Assembly: GCF_001269365.1 (NCBI RefSeq)
Contig: NZ_CXOM01000001.1
Coordinates: 310,090-374,089 of the forward strand
DNA from: Limnohabitans sp. Rim11
GTDB taxonomy: Bacteria > Pseudomonadota > Gammaproteobacteria > Burkholderiales > Burkholderiaceae_C
DNA length: 64,000 nt
Direction: 5' to 3'
The notes beneath the pieces are model-generated. The model saw nothing but the letters and a program-made list of their open reading frames with translations, did not search any database and was not told the origin of the DNA. Position 1 is the first letter of the stretch. Each line of letters begins with the position of its first letter. Both the position numbers and the translations under genes were made by a program. Of this stretch, positions 18,626-26,663 are shown piece by piece.

Positions 18626-18676
18626 TTGACAAGACTCATGGATTACCCTAGATTACTAACCAGTCAGTCATTAATT
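18626..18676 (+). promoter_or_regulatory. Sigma-70-type promoter and possible operator of the RND efflux genes
   Basis: TTGACA at 18626-18631 is followed after exactly 17 bases by TAGATT at 18649-18654. The start of transcription would fall near 18661. Overlapping and following the -10 box is TTACTAACC, then CAGTCAGTCA and TTAAT. This gives an imperfect inverted repeat plus an AGTC direct repeat, similar in style to TetR-family operators of efflux genes. No regulator gene is adjacent. The promoter match is good; the operator is a guess. Confidence 0.55.
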
Positions 18677-18687
18677 TGGAACACGCC

Positions 18688-19866
18688 ATGCGTCAGTCTT
18701 TTTCGCCCCTGAGGGGCACGCCATTGCTTGGCGATTCTTCTTTGAATGCTTCTTCGGGTCGTATTTTGACCGGTACGGTGGCCTTGACGTTGGCCCTCGG
18801 TAGCGTGTTGGTATTGTCGGCTTGCTCTCCCAAACAAGCAGCCCCTGAACCCATCCGTGCCGTCAAGCTCCTGACCGTCGGCGCTTCTGACCTCAATGTT
18901 CAAGGCGAATATGCGGCCGAGGTGAGGGCGCGCGTTGAAACCCGTTTGGGCTTCAGGGTGGGCGGCAAAATTTTGGTCAGACAAGCAGAAGCAGGTCAGC
19001 GCGTTCAAGCAGGTCAAGTTTTGGCTGAGGTCGATGTGCAAGATTACGCCTTGGCGGCACAAGCTGCCCAAGCCCAAGTGGTCGGCGCCAGGACACAACG
19101 TGATTTGGCCGCAGCCGATTTCAAACGCTATGAAGCGCTGTTGGCTCAAAACTTCATCAGCGCGGCTGAATTGGAAAGACGCTCAGCCGTTTTGAAGGCA
19201 GCGCAAGCCACCCTCGATCAGGCCTTGGCCCAAGCGCAATCCCAAACGAATCAAGCAAGCTATGCCAAATTAACGGCCCCCACGGCGGGTGTCATTACGG
19301 CTGTAGAGGCAGAGCCGGGCCAAGTGGTCTCGGCGGGTCAACCCGTTGTTCGCTTGGCCCAAGAGGGTCCCCGAGATGCTGTGTTTGCAGTGCCCGAGCA
19401 TGTGGTCAGCCGTTTGAAAATGGGTCAAAAAATGTCTGCCACTGTGGGCAACACCAATCAAGTGGTGCAAGGCCAAGTGCGCGAAATTGGCGCCAGTGCC
19501 GATCCAGTCACGCGCACTTTCACAGTGAAGTTGGGCTTGGTCAAAGCCGAGGCCTTGCCTTTGGGTGCTACGCTGAATGTGCAAGCGCCCCAGCTGGCGG
19601 GTAGTCAATCCGATGTCATCAAAGTCCCTACCAACGCATTGCGACAAGAGGGCACTCAAACAACGGTTTGGGTTTTTGACCCACAGACTTCGACGGTGGC
19701 ATCGCAAGTGGTTCAAGTGGCTACCGCCGATGGCAACGAAGTGGTCATTGCTGCAGGTTTAAAAGCGGGTCAACAAATTGTGAGTGCGGGTGTGCATGTG
19801 TTGTCGCCAGGCCAAAAAGTGTCGGTCTACAACGCCAACACAGCACCTACCACACAGGCGAAGTAA
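18688..19866 (+). CDS. RND efflux periplasmic adaptor, lipoprotein
   Basis: Membrane fusion protein of 392 residues for the RND pump that follows 3 bases later. A hydrophobic segment ends in a lipobox (LVLSAC), so it should be a lipid-anchored periplasmic protein. Then come the barrel-sandwich half (GGKILVRQAEAGQRVQAGQV), a coiled hairpin rich in Ala and Gln (about 110-175), the second half (LTAPTAGVITAVEAEPGQVV), and beta-barrel and membrane-proximal domains. ATG 18688 is preferred to an upstream TTG at 18676. The N-terminus before the hydrophobic core is about 25 residues, a little long. No outer-membrane channel gene is adjacent, so the pump probably uses one encoded elsewhere. Confidence 0.92.
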   Translation: MRQSFSPLRGTPLLGDSSLNASSGRILTGTVALTLALGSVLVLSACSPKQAAPEPIRAVKLLTVGASDLNVQGEYAAEVRARVETRLGFRVGGKILVRQAEAGQRVQAGQVLAEVDVQDYALAAQAAQAQVVGARTQRDLAAADFKRYEALLAQNFISAAELERRSAVLKAAQATLDQALAQAQSQTNQASYAKLTAPTAGVITAVEAEPGQVVSAGQPVVRLAQEGPRDAVFAVPEHVVSRLKMGQKMSATVGNTNQVVQGQVREIGASADPVTRTFTVKLGLVKAEALPLGATLNVQAPQLAGSQSDVIKVPTNALRQEGTQTTVWVFDPQTSTVASQVVQVATADGNEVVIAAGLKAGQQIVSAGVHVLSPGQKVSVYNANTAPTTQAK

Positions 19867-19869
19867 ACC

Positions 19870-22800
19870 ATGCGCACAGAACCCAAAGCAGGTTTCAACC
19901 TGTCTAAATGGGCGTTGGATCATCCTGCGCTTACCCGTTATCTCATGCTGGTCTTGATGCTCTTGGGCGTCTTTGCATTTTTCAATTTGGGTCAAGACGA
20001 AGATCCGCCCTTTACATTTCGTGTGATGGTGGTTCGGGCTTATTGGCCAGGCGCTACTGCCCAGCAAGTGGCCGAGCAGGTGACTGACAAATTGGAGCGA
20101 ACACTTCAAGAAGTGCCCTTTGCAGACAAAATTCGCAGCTACTCAAAGCCCGGCGAAGCGCAAATTATTTTCCAAATCAAGGACTACTCCAAACCCGCCG
20201 AAGTGGCCAATGTTTGGTACACCGTGCGCAAAAAAATTGGTGACATGCGAGGCACCTTACCGCCAGGTGTTGTGGGCCCTTTCTTTGTGGATGATTTTGG
20301 TGACGTTTATGGTGTGATCTACGCGCTGCAGGCCGATGGTTTTTCGCCGGCAGAAGTTAAGAAATTTGCAGATGACATTCGACAAAAAATCTTACGTGTT
20401 CAAGACGTGGCCAAAGTCGAACTCTTTGGTGTTCAAGACGAAAAAGTCTTCATCGAAATTTCGCAAAAGAAACTGGCCAGCATGGGACTCGATATGGGTG
20501 CCATCATCGGTCAACTCAGTCAACAAAATGCGGTGGAGTCTGCAGGCACTTTGAACTTGCCCAAGGATGCAGTACAGCTGCGTGTCAATGGTCAATTCAA
20601 TAGCCTAGAGGCTTTGCGACAAATGCCCATTCGCGGTGTATCGGGTCAGCAAATTAGGTTGGGCGACCTCGGTACTATCCGTCAAGATTACATCGATCCG
20701 CCCATGGTTAAAGTCAGGCACAACGGTGAATCTGTAATTGGTCTTGGCGTCTCTATGGCCAAGGGCGGTGACATCATCGAATTGGGCAAAGCACTCAAGG
20801 TCAGCATTGACGGTATTGAGAAATCTTTGCCTGCGGGCGTGCGCTTGGTTCAAGTGCAAGACCAACCCAAAGCGGTTTCAAGTTCTGTGAATGAGTTTTT
20901 GAAAACCTTGGTAGAAGCGGTTGGCATCGTGTTGGCCGTCAGTTTCTTGGCGCTTGGACTTCACAAGCGCCCTGGCGTTCATCCCTTGTGGCGCCGTTGG
21001 ACCTTGGACATTCGGCCAGGTTTGGTGGTGGGCATCACCATTCCCTTGGTGCTAGCGGTGACGTTTTTGGCCATGGATTATTTCCACATTGGCCTGCACA
21101 AAATCTCTTTAGGTTCGCTCATTATTGCGTTGGGTTTGCTGGTGGACGACGCCATCATTGCCGTTGAGATGATGGTTCGAAAAATGGAAGAGGGCTACGA
21201 CAAAGTGCGCGCGGCCACTTTTGCTTACGAACTCACGGCCATGCCCATGTTGACTGGCACGCTCATTACGGCAGCTGGTTTCTTGCCCATTGGTTTGGCC
21301 AAGTCCATGACGGGTGAGTACACCTTTGCTATTTTTGCAGTCACCGTCATTGCCCTGCTCATTAGTTGGGTGGCTTCGGTTTACTTTGTGCCTTACCTGG
21401 GCACACTGCTTTTAAAAACGCCGCCGCATGTGACGGCTTCAGAAGACGCAGTCGTTCACGAAATGTTCGATACGCCTTTCTATCAAACCTTCAGGCGTGC
21501 AGTCACTTGGTGCGTCGTACACAAATGGAAAACCATTGCCATTACGCTCTTGCTATTTGTCTTGGGTATTGTGGGCATGGGCAAAGTACAGCAGCAGTTT
21601 TTCCCAGACTCTAGCCGTCCCGAAATCATGGTCGATGTGTGGTTGCCAGAAGGCGCTAGTTTTGCGGCCACCGAAGAGGTGTCAAAACGCATCGAAAAGC
21701 GTCTGATGGATGAGCAGGGTGTGAACAGTGTCAGCACTTGGGTGGGCTCGGGCGTTCCGCGTTTTTATTTGCCACTCGACCAAGTCTTTCCTCAGTCCAA
21801 TGTGTCTCAACTCATTGTGATCCCCAAGGATTTAAAAGTCAGAGAGTCTTTGAGAATCAAATTGCCAGCTTTGTTGGCCGCTGAGTTTCCTGAGGTTCGG
21901 GGTCGCGTCAAGTTGTTGCCCAATGGTCCGCCCGTTTCTTATCCTGTGCAGTTTCGAGTGGTCGGTGCCGATCCATTGGCTTTGCGTCTCAAGGCAGATG
22001 AAGTGAAGGTGGCCATGCGCGGCAATGCCAATACGCGAGGCGTGAACGACAACTGGAACGAGTCTGTCAAAGTCATTCGACTCGAAGTCGATCAAGCCAA
22101 AGCACGCGCCTTGGGTGTCACCAGTCAGTCCATTGCACAGGCCTCCAAAACTATGTCGTCTGGATCTACGGTGGGTCAGTATCGCGATGGCGATAAATTA
22201 ATCGATATCGTTCTAAGGCAGCCGCTTTCAGAACGAAACGCCATCACGGATTTGGCAGGTGCCTATGTGCCTACCGCTTCTGGCAAATCAATTCCTTTAT
22301 TGCAAATTGCCAAGCCTGTCTTCAATTGGGAGCCTGGTGTGATGTGGCGTGAAGGTCGAAATTACGCCATTACCGTCAATGCCGATGTCATTGAAGGCAT
22401 TCAAGGCGCCACGGTTACAAACCAGTTGTTGCCAGAACTTAAAAAGTTAGAGGCCACATGGCACGGAGCAGGGCAGGGCGACTACCGCATTGAAGTGGCT
22501 GGCGCTGTTGAGGAGAGCTCTAAAGGTTCTGCATCCATTGCTGCGGGTATGCCGCTCATGTTGTTCGTCACTTTCACGCTGCTCATGCTGCAACTTCAAA
22601 GTTTCAGCCGAGCCCTCTTGGTGTTCCTAACCGGACCGCTGGGTATGGCGGGCGTGGCTGGCGCTTTGCTGGTCTTGGATCGTCCTTTTGGCTTTGTGGC
22701 TTTACTAGGCGTCATTGCCTTGATGGGCATGATTCAGCGCAACTCAGTCATTCTGATCGACCAAATTGAGCAGGACAGAGCTGCCGGTGTGCCGGCTTGG

Positions 22801-23022
22801 GAGGCCATTGTCGAATCCGCGGTCAGGCGTTTGAGGCCCATCGTTTTAACTGCTGCAGCCGCTGTATTGGCCATGATTCCGCTCTCAAGAAGTGTTTTCT
22901 GGGGGCCAATGGCCGTGGCCATCATGGGGGGATTGATTGTGGCAACAGCCTTAACCCTGTTGGCCTTGCCGGCCATGTATGCGGCGTGGTTCAAGGTGGC
23001 GCCACCCCCTAAATCGGTCTAA
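19870..23022 (+). CDS. RND-family efflux transporter permease (AcrB/HAE-type)
   Basis: Proton-driven inner-membrane pump of 1,050 residues, the usual length. It shows the duplicated layout: an N-terminal membrane helix (YLMLVLMLLGVFAFFNL), a porter domain with QDEDPPFTFR and ATAQQVAEQVT, a helix cluster, a second porter domain from about 560, and a final helix cluster ending LPAMYAAWF. Helix 4 holds the proton-relay motif GLLVDDAI. Between helices 2 and 3 a short basic insert (HKRPGVHPLWRRW) is present, which I believe is a feature of this subfamily. Partner of the adaptor just upstream. Substrate is not predictable from sequence. Confidence 0.94.
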   Translation: MRTEPKAGFNLSKWALDHPALTRYLMLVLMLLGVFAFFNLGQDEDPPFTFRVMVVRAYWPGATAQQVAEQVTDKLERTLQEVPFADKIRSYSKPGEAQIIFQIKDYSKPAEVANVWYTVRKKIGDMRGTLPPGVVGPFFVDDFGDVYGVIYALQADGFSPAEVKKFADDIRQKILRVQDVAKVELFGVQDEKVFIEISQKKLASMGLDMGAIIGQLSQQNAVESAGTLNLPKDAVQLRVNGQFNSLEALRQMPIRGVSGQQIRLGDLGTIRQDYIDPPMVKVRHNGESVIGLGVSMAKGGDIIELGKALKVSIDGIEKSLPAGVRLVQVQDQPKAVSSSVNEFLKTLVEAVGIVLAVSFLALGLHKRPGVHPLWRRWTLDIRPGLVVGITIPLVLAVTFLAMDYFHIGLHKISLGSLIIALGLLVDDAIIAVEMMVRKMEEGYDKVRAATFAYELTAMPMLTGTLITAAGFLPIGLAKSMTGEYTFAIFAVTVIALLISWVASVYFVPYLGTLLLKTPPHVTASEDAVVHEMFDTPFYQTFRRAVTWCVVHKWKTIAITLLLFVLGIVGMGKVQQQFFPDSSRPEIMVDVWLPEGASFAATEEVSKRIEKRLMDEQGVNSVSTWVGSGVPRFYLPLDQVFPQSNVSQLIVIPKDLKVRESLRIKLPALLAAEFPEVRGRVKLLPNGPPVSYPVQFRVVGADPLALRLKADEVKVAMRGNANTRGVNDNWNESVKVIRLEVDQAKARALGVTSQSIAQASKTMSSGSTVGQYRDGDKLIDIVLRQPLSERNAITDLAGAYVPTASGKSIPLLQIAKPVFNWEPGVMWREGRNYAITVNADVIEGIQGATVTNQLLPELKKLEATWHGAGQGDYRIEVAGAVEESSKGSASIAAGMPLMLFVTFTLLMLQLQSFSRALLVFLTGPLGMAGVAGALLVLDRPFGFVALLGVIALMGMIQRNSVILIDQIEQDRAAGVPAWEAIVESAVRRLRPIVLTAAAAVLAMIPLSRSVFWGPMAVAIMGGLIVATALTLLALPAMYAAWFKVAPPPKSV

Positions 23023-23038
23023 ACCCGATGATTGAAAG

Positions 23039-23062
23039 GGGGACTTCGGCTCATAAGTCCCC
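23039..23062 (+). terminator. Hairpin after the RND gene, without U-tract
   Basis: GGGGACTT (23039-23046) and AAGTCCCC (23055-23062) form a perfect 8-bp stem with an 8-base loop, starting 17 bases after the RND stop. No run of T follows, so it is a weak intrinsic terminator at best. It may be an RNA-stabilising or Rho-linked element between the efflux operon and the tRNA. Confidence 0.4.
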
Positions 23063-23116
23063 ACTTCCATGGTTAAAATAGAAGGTTGACCGATTCAACC
23101 CATTTGGATGGGACCC

Positions 23117-23203
23117 GCGCGGGTGGCGAAATTGGTAGACGCACCAGGTTTAGGTCCTGACGGTAGCAATACTGTGCGGGTTCGAGTCCCGCCCCGCGCA
23201 CCA
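23117..23203 (+). tRNA. tRNA-Leu (anticodon UAG)
   Basis: An 87-base class II tRNA with encoded CCA. Acceptor GCGCGGG pairs with CCCGCGC, then A and CCA. The anticodon stem-loop is CAGG-TTTAGGT-CCTG, giving UAG, which reads CUN leucine codons. The T arm is GCGGGTTCGAGTCCCGC, and a long variable arm is present. A TAAAAT box at 23074-23079 could be its -10. It lies 19 bases before trigger factor, so processing from a shared transcript is possible. Confidence 0.97.
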
Positions 23204-23222
23204 CTTACTAAAAGAGAAGATC

Positions 23223-24536
23223 ATGGCAGTTACTGTTGAAACATTGGAAAAATTGGAACGCAAAATTAGCTTGTCACTGCCAGTGACTGCAATCCAATCT
23301 GAAGTCGATGCCCGTTTGAAAAAAATGGCGCGCACCGTCAAGATGGACGGTTTCCGTCCAGGCAAAGTTCCCATGAATGTGGTTGCTCAGCGCTACGGTT
23401 ATTCAGTTCAATACGAAGTCATGAACGACAAAGTGGGCGAGGCTTTTGCCCTTGCTGCCAACGAAGCCAAAGTGCGCGTTGCAGGTCAGCCCCGTATTTC
23501 TGAAAAAGAAGGCGCACCCGAAGGTGAATTGGCCTTTGACGCTATTTTTGAAGTCTATCCAGAAGTCAAACTGGGTGACTTGTCTGAAGCCAGTGTCGAA
23601 AAAACACACGCCGAAGTCACAGACGAAGCCATCGACAAAACTGTCGATATTTTGCGCAAGCAACGCCGCACTTTCTCACAGCGTCCTGCTACCGAAGCGG
23701 CCATCGACGGCGACCGCGTCACCGTTGACTTCGAAGGAAAAATTGACGGTGAAGTGTTCTCTGGCGGCAAGGCTGCTGACTTCCAATTCTTGGTTGGCGA
23801 AGGCCAAATGTTGAAGGAATTTGAAGAAGCCGTGCGCGGCATGAAAAATGGCGAAAGCAAAACTTTCCCATTGGCATTCCCAGCCGACTACCATGGTCAA
23901 GACGTGGCCGGCAAAACAGCCGACTTTATGGTCACCCTCAAGAAAATTGAAGCAGCTCACTTGCCCGAAGTGAACGAAGCTTTGGCCAAGTCACTGGGCA
24001 TTGCCGACGCAACGGTTGAAGGCTTGCGTGCCGACATCCGCAAAAACCTCGAGCGCGAAGTCAAGTTCCGTTTGCAAGGCCGCAACAAACAAGCTGCCAT
24101 GAATGCTTTGGTTGAAAAAGCCGAGCTCGACTTGCCCAACTCTGTGGTGCAAAACGAAATTGAGCGTTTGAAAGATGGCGCCCGCGCCGACCTCAAACAA
24201 CGCGGCATCAAAGACGCCGACAAAGCCCCCATCCCTGATGACATCTTCCGTCCTCAAGCCGAAAGCCGCGTGCGCTTGGGCTTGGTGGTGGCCGAGTTGG
24301 TCAAGGCCAACACTTTGAACGCCACCGAAGCGCAAATCAAAGCCCACATTGAAGAACTGGCTTCCAGCTACGAGCGTCCTGAAGACGTGGTGCGTTGGTA
24401 CTATAGCGACAACCAACGCATGGCTGAAGTTGAAGCCGTGGTCATTGAGACCAACGTGTCTGACTTCATCATGTCCAAGGCCAAAGTCACTGAAAAAACC
24501 ATCTCCTTTGACGAGTTGATGGGCCAGCAGGCTTAA
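23223..24536 (+). CDS. tig: Trigger factor (ribosome-associated chaperone and prolyl isomerase)
   Basis: Binds ribosomal protein L23 at the exit tunnel and shields nascent chains. The 437-residue protein has the ribosome-binding tail with [12 protein letters not shown] (about 40-51, the family GFRxGK signature). The FKBP-type domain (about 155-240) contains [17 protein letters not shown] and [21 protein letters not shown]. The C-terminal helical substrate cradle follows. ATG 23223 has a purine-rich AAAGAGAAGA just upstream. First gene of tig-clpP-clpX-lon; clpP starts 23 bases after its stop. Confidence 0.97.
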   Translation: MAVTVETLEKLERKISLSLPVTAIQSEVDARLKKMARTVKMDGFRPGKVPMNVVAQRYGYSVQYEVMNDKVGEAFALAANEAKVRVAGQPRISEKEGAPEGELAFDAIFEVYPEVKLGDLSEASVEKTHAEVTDEAIDKTVDILRKQRRTFSQRPATEAAIDGDRVTVDFEGKIDGEVFSGGKAADFQFLVGEGQMLKEFEEAVRGMKNGESKTFPLAFPADYHGQDVAGKTADFMVTLKKIEAAHLPEVNEALAKSLGIADATVEGLRADIRKNLEREVKFRLQGRNKQAAMNALVEKAELDLPNSVVQNEIERLKDGARADLKQRGIKDADKAPIPDDIFRPQAESRVRLGLVVAELVKANTLNATEAQIKAHIEELASSYERPEDVVRWYYSDNQRMAEVEAVVIETNVSDFIMSKAKVTEKTISFDELMGQQA

Positions 24537-24559
24537 TTCACAACCCCTTTGGAACCCAC

Positions 24560-25168
24560 ATGAATTCATTCGACATTCAAGCTCTGGGCAACGTGCCCAT
24601 GGTGATCGAAACGTCAGGACGCGGTGAACGCGCCTATGACATTTACTCCCGCTTGCTCAAAGAGCGTGTGATTTTCTTGGTGGGTGAAGTCAACGACTAC
24701 ACAGCCAACTCTGTGGTGGCGCAGTTGTTGTTTCTAGAAAGCGAAAATCCTGAGAAGGATATCTCTTTCTACATCAACTCGCCTGGTGGTTCCGTCAGTG
24801 CAGGCATGGCCATCTATGACACCATGAACTTTATCAAGCCCGATGTGTCCACCTTGTGCACCGGCATGGCGGCCAGCATGGGCGCGTTTTTGTTGTCTGC
24901 CGGCACCAAGGGCAAGCGTTTTTCGTTGCCCAATTCCAAGGTCATGATTCACCAGCCTTTGGGCGGTACACGGGGTCAAGCTACCGAAATTGAGATTCAT
25001 GCCCGTGAAATCCTCAAAACTCGCGAGCAACTCAACAGAATCTTGGCTGAGAACACCGGCCAACCCTTGGAAAAGATCCAATTGGACACCGAGCGCGACT
25101 ACTATTTGTCGGCCGATGAAGCCAAAGAATACGGTCTGATTGACCAAGTTATTGCAAAACGTCCCTGA
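24560..25168 (+). CDS. clpP: ATP-dependent Clp protease proteolytic subunit
   Basis: Serine protease that forms the tetradecameric chamber used with ClpX or ClpA in the cytoplasm. At 202 residues it is of normal length. The triad is visible as Ser106 ([11 protein letters not shown]), His131 (MIHQPLGG) and Asp180 ([10 protein letters not shown]). The oxyanion and substrate-strand motif SPGGSVSAG is at 74-82. A short N-terminal propeptide is likely to be removed. ATG 24560 follows GGAACCC. It is close behind tig and separated from clpX by two terminators, so tig-clpP may be the main transcript. Confidence 0.97.
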   Translation: MNSFDIQALGNVPMVIETSGRGERAYDIYSRLLKERVIFLVGEVNDYTANSVVAQLLFLESENPEKDISFYINSPGGSVSAGMAIYDTMNFIKPDVSTLCTGMAASMGAFLLSAGTKGKRFSLPNSKVMIHQPLGGTRGQATEIEIHAREILKTREQLNRILAENTGQPLEKIQLDTERDYYLSADEAKEYGLIDQVIAKRP

Positions 25169-25176
25169 GATGCAAC

Positions 25177-25214
25177 AAACAGGGCCAGAAAGTCAGCTTT
25201 CTGACCTGTTTTTT
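25177..25214 (+). terminator. Intrinsic terminator 1 between clpP and clpX
   Basis: AAACAGG (25177-25183) pairs with CCTGTTT, and inside it AGAAAG pairs with CTTTCT around the loop TCAG. A run of six T follows from 25209. The hairpin begins 9 bases after the clpP stop. Confidence 0.75.
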
Positions 25215-25218
25215 GAAG

Positions 25219-25255
25219 ACGGCGCCCCCTTTATGGGAGAGCGCCGTTTTTCTTT
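25219..25255 (+). terminator. Intrinsic terminator 2 between clpP and clpX
   Basis: ACGGCGC (25219-25225) pairs exactly with GCGCCGT (25241-25247), followed by TTTTCTTT. The inner part (CCC...GGG) can extend the stem. It stands in tandem with the previous hairpin. clpX must then depend on readthrough or on its own promoter in the 38 bases before its start. Confidence 0.75.
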
Positions 25256-25293
25256 CGTTATCATAGGGAAAACAGAATCACAGGGCGTCGTTT

Positions 25294-26559
25294 ATGGCCG
25301 ATAAAAAAGGCTCAGTTACCGAAAAGAATTTATATTGCTCCTTCTGTGGCAAAAGCCAGCACGAAGTGAAGAAGCTCATCGCGGGCCCATCGGTCTTCAT
25401 TTGCGACGAGTGCATCGACTTGTGCAACGACATCATTCGCGATGAGTTGCCCGCTACCGAAATTGCCAAAGATACCAAAAATGGTTTGCCCACACCTTTG
25501 GACATCAAATCCAATTTGGACAACTACGTCATTGGTCAAGAAAAAGCCAAGCGCACTTTGGCGGTGGCTGTGTACAACCACTACAAACGCTTGAAGCACA
25601 AAGAAGGCGCCAAAAAAGAAGACGTCGAATTGGCAAAGAGCAACATCTTGCTAATTGGCCCCACTGGCTCTGGCAAAACCTTGCTGGCCCAAACTTTGGC
25701 GCGCATGCTCGATGTGCCTTTTGTCATGGCCGACGCCACCACACTGACCGAAGCCGGTTATGTGGGTGAAGACGTTGAGAACATTGTTTCCAAGTTGCTG
25801 CAAAGTTGCAACTACGACGTCGAGCGTGCACAGCGCGGCATTGTGTACATCGACGAGATCGACAAAATCACACGCAAGTCAGACAACCCCTCCATCACGC
25901 GCGACGTGTCGGGTGAGGGTGTTCAGCAAGCCTTGCTCAAGCTCATTGAAGGCACCATGGCCAGCGTGCCACCGCAAGGCGGCCGCAAGCATCCCAATCA
26001 AGACTTCTTGCAAATTGACACCACCAACATTTTGTTCATTTGCGGTGGCGCATTTGCAGGTTTAGAAAAAGTCATCGAAAACCGCACAGAAGCTTCTGGC
26101 ATTGGTTTTGGCGCCGTTGTCAAAAGCAAAAAGCAACGTTCACTCACCGAAGTCTTCACAGAAGTCGAACCCGAAGATTTGATCAAGTTCGGCCTCATTC
26201 CCGAACTGGTGGGCCGCATGCCTGTGGTGGCCACTTTGGCCGAACTCACAGAAGAAGCCTTGGTTCAAATCTTGACTGAACCCAAAAATGCCTTGGTCAA
26301 ACAATTTGGCCAGTTGCTCAACATGGAAGGCGTCGAACTAGAGATTCGTCCCGAAGCTTTGCACGCCATTGCCAAAAAAGCCTTGGCCCGCAAAACTGGT
26401 GCACGTGGCTTGCGTTCCATTCTGGAGCAAGCCCTGATCGACACCATGTTTGAACTGCCCAACGCAAGCAATGTCGAAAAAGTGGTGGTGGACGCGTCCA
26501 CCATCGAAGAAAACCACGTGCCTTTGCTGGTCTACCGAGAGTCGGCCAAGCAAGCTTGA
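25294..26559 (+). CDS. clpX: ATP-dependent Clp protease ATP-binding subunit ClpX
   Basis: Hexameric AAA+ unfoldase that feeds tagged proteins to ClpP. Its 421 residues cover an N-terminal C4 zinc finger ([11 protein letters not shown] and ICDECIDLC), Walker [12 protein letters not shown], pore loop GYVGEDVEN, Walker [11 protein letters not shown], the [22 protein letters not shown] segment split around sensor 1, the [13 protein letters not shown] region and sensor 2 GARGLRSI. All motifs look intact. It is preceded by two terminators and followed by a heat-shock-like promoter for lon. Confidence 0.97.
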   Translation: MADKKGSVTEKNLYCSFCGKSQHEVKKLIAGPSVFICDECIDLCNDIIRDELPATEIAKDTKNGLPTPLDIKSNLDNYVIGQEKAKRTLAVAVYNHYKRLKHKEGAKKEDVELAKSNILLIGPTGSGKTLLAQTLARMLDVPFVMADATTLTEAGYVGEDVENIVSKLLQSCNYDVERAQRGIVYIDEIDKITRKSDNPSITRDVSGEGVQQALLKLIEGTMASVPPQGGRKHPNQDFLQIDTTNILFICGGAFAGLEKVIENRTEASGIGFGAVVKSKKQRSLTEVFTEVEPEDLIKFGLIPELVGRMPVVATLAELTEEALVQILTEPKNALVKQFGQLLNMEGVELEIRPEALHAIAKKALARKTGARGLRSILEQALIDTMFELPNASNVEKVVVDASTIEENHVPLLVYRESAKQA

Positions 26560-26611
26560 ATTTTTTCCAGCCCACCCCCTGAACCCGATCAATAACCCTA
26601 TGACCTCAAGG

Positions 26612-26640
26612 CTTGAAATCGGTAAAACAGGGGCCATCTA
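26612..26640 (+). promoter_or_regulatory. Heat-shock (sigma-32 type) promoter of lon
   Basis: CTTGAAA at 26612-26618 matches the sigma-32 -35 consensus exactly. GGCCATCT at 26632-26639 follows after 13 bases and matches the CCCCATnT -10 box at 6 of 8 positions. Transcription would start near 26646, 18 bases before the lon ATG. Lon is a classic heat-shock gene in proteobacteria, which supports the call. Confidence 0.7.
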
Positions 26641-26663
26641 TCCCCCAAACCCAAGGGAATCAA

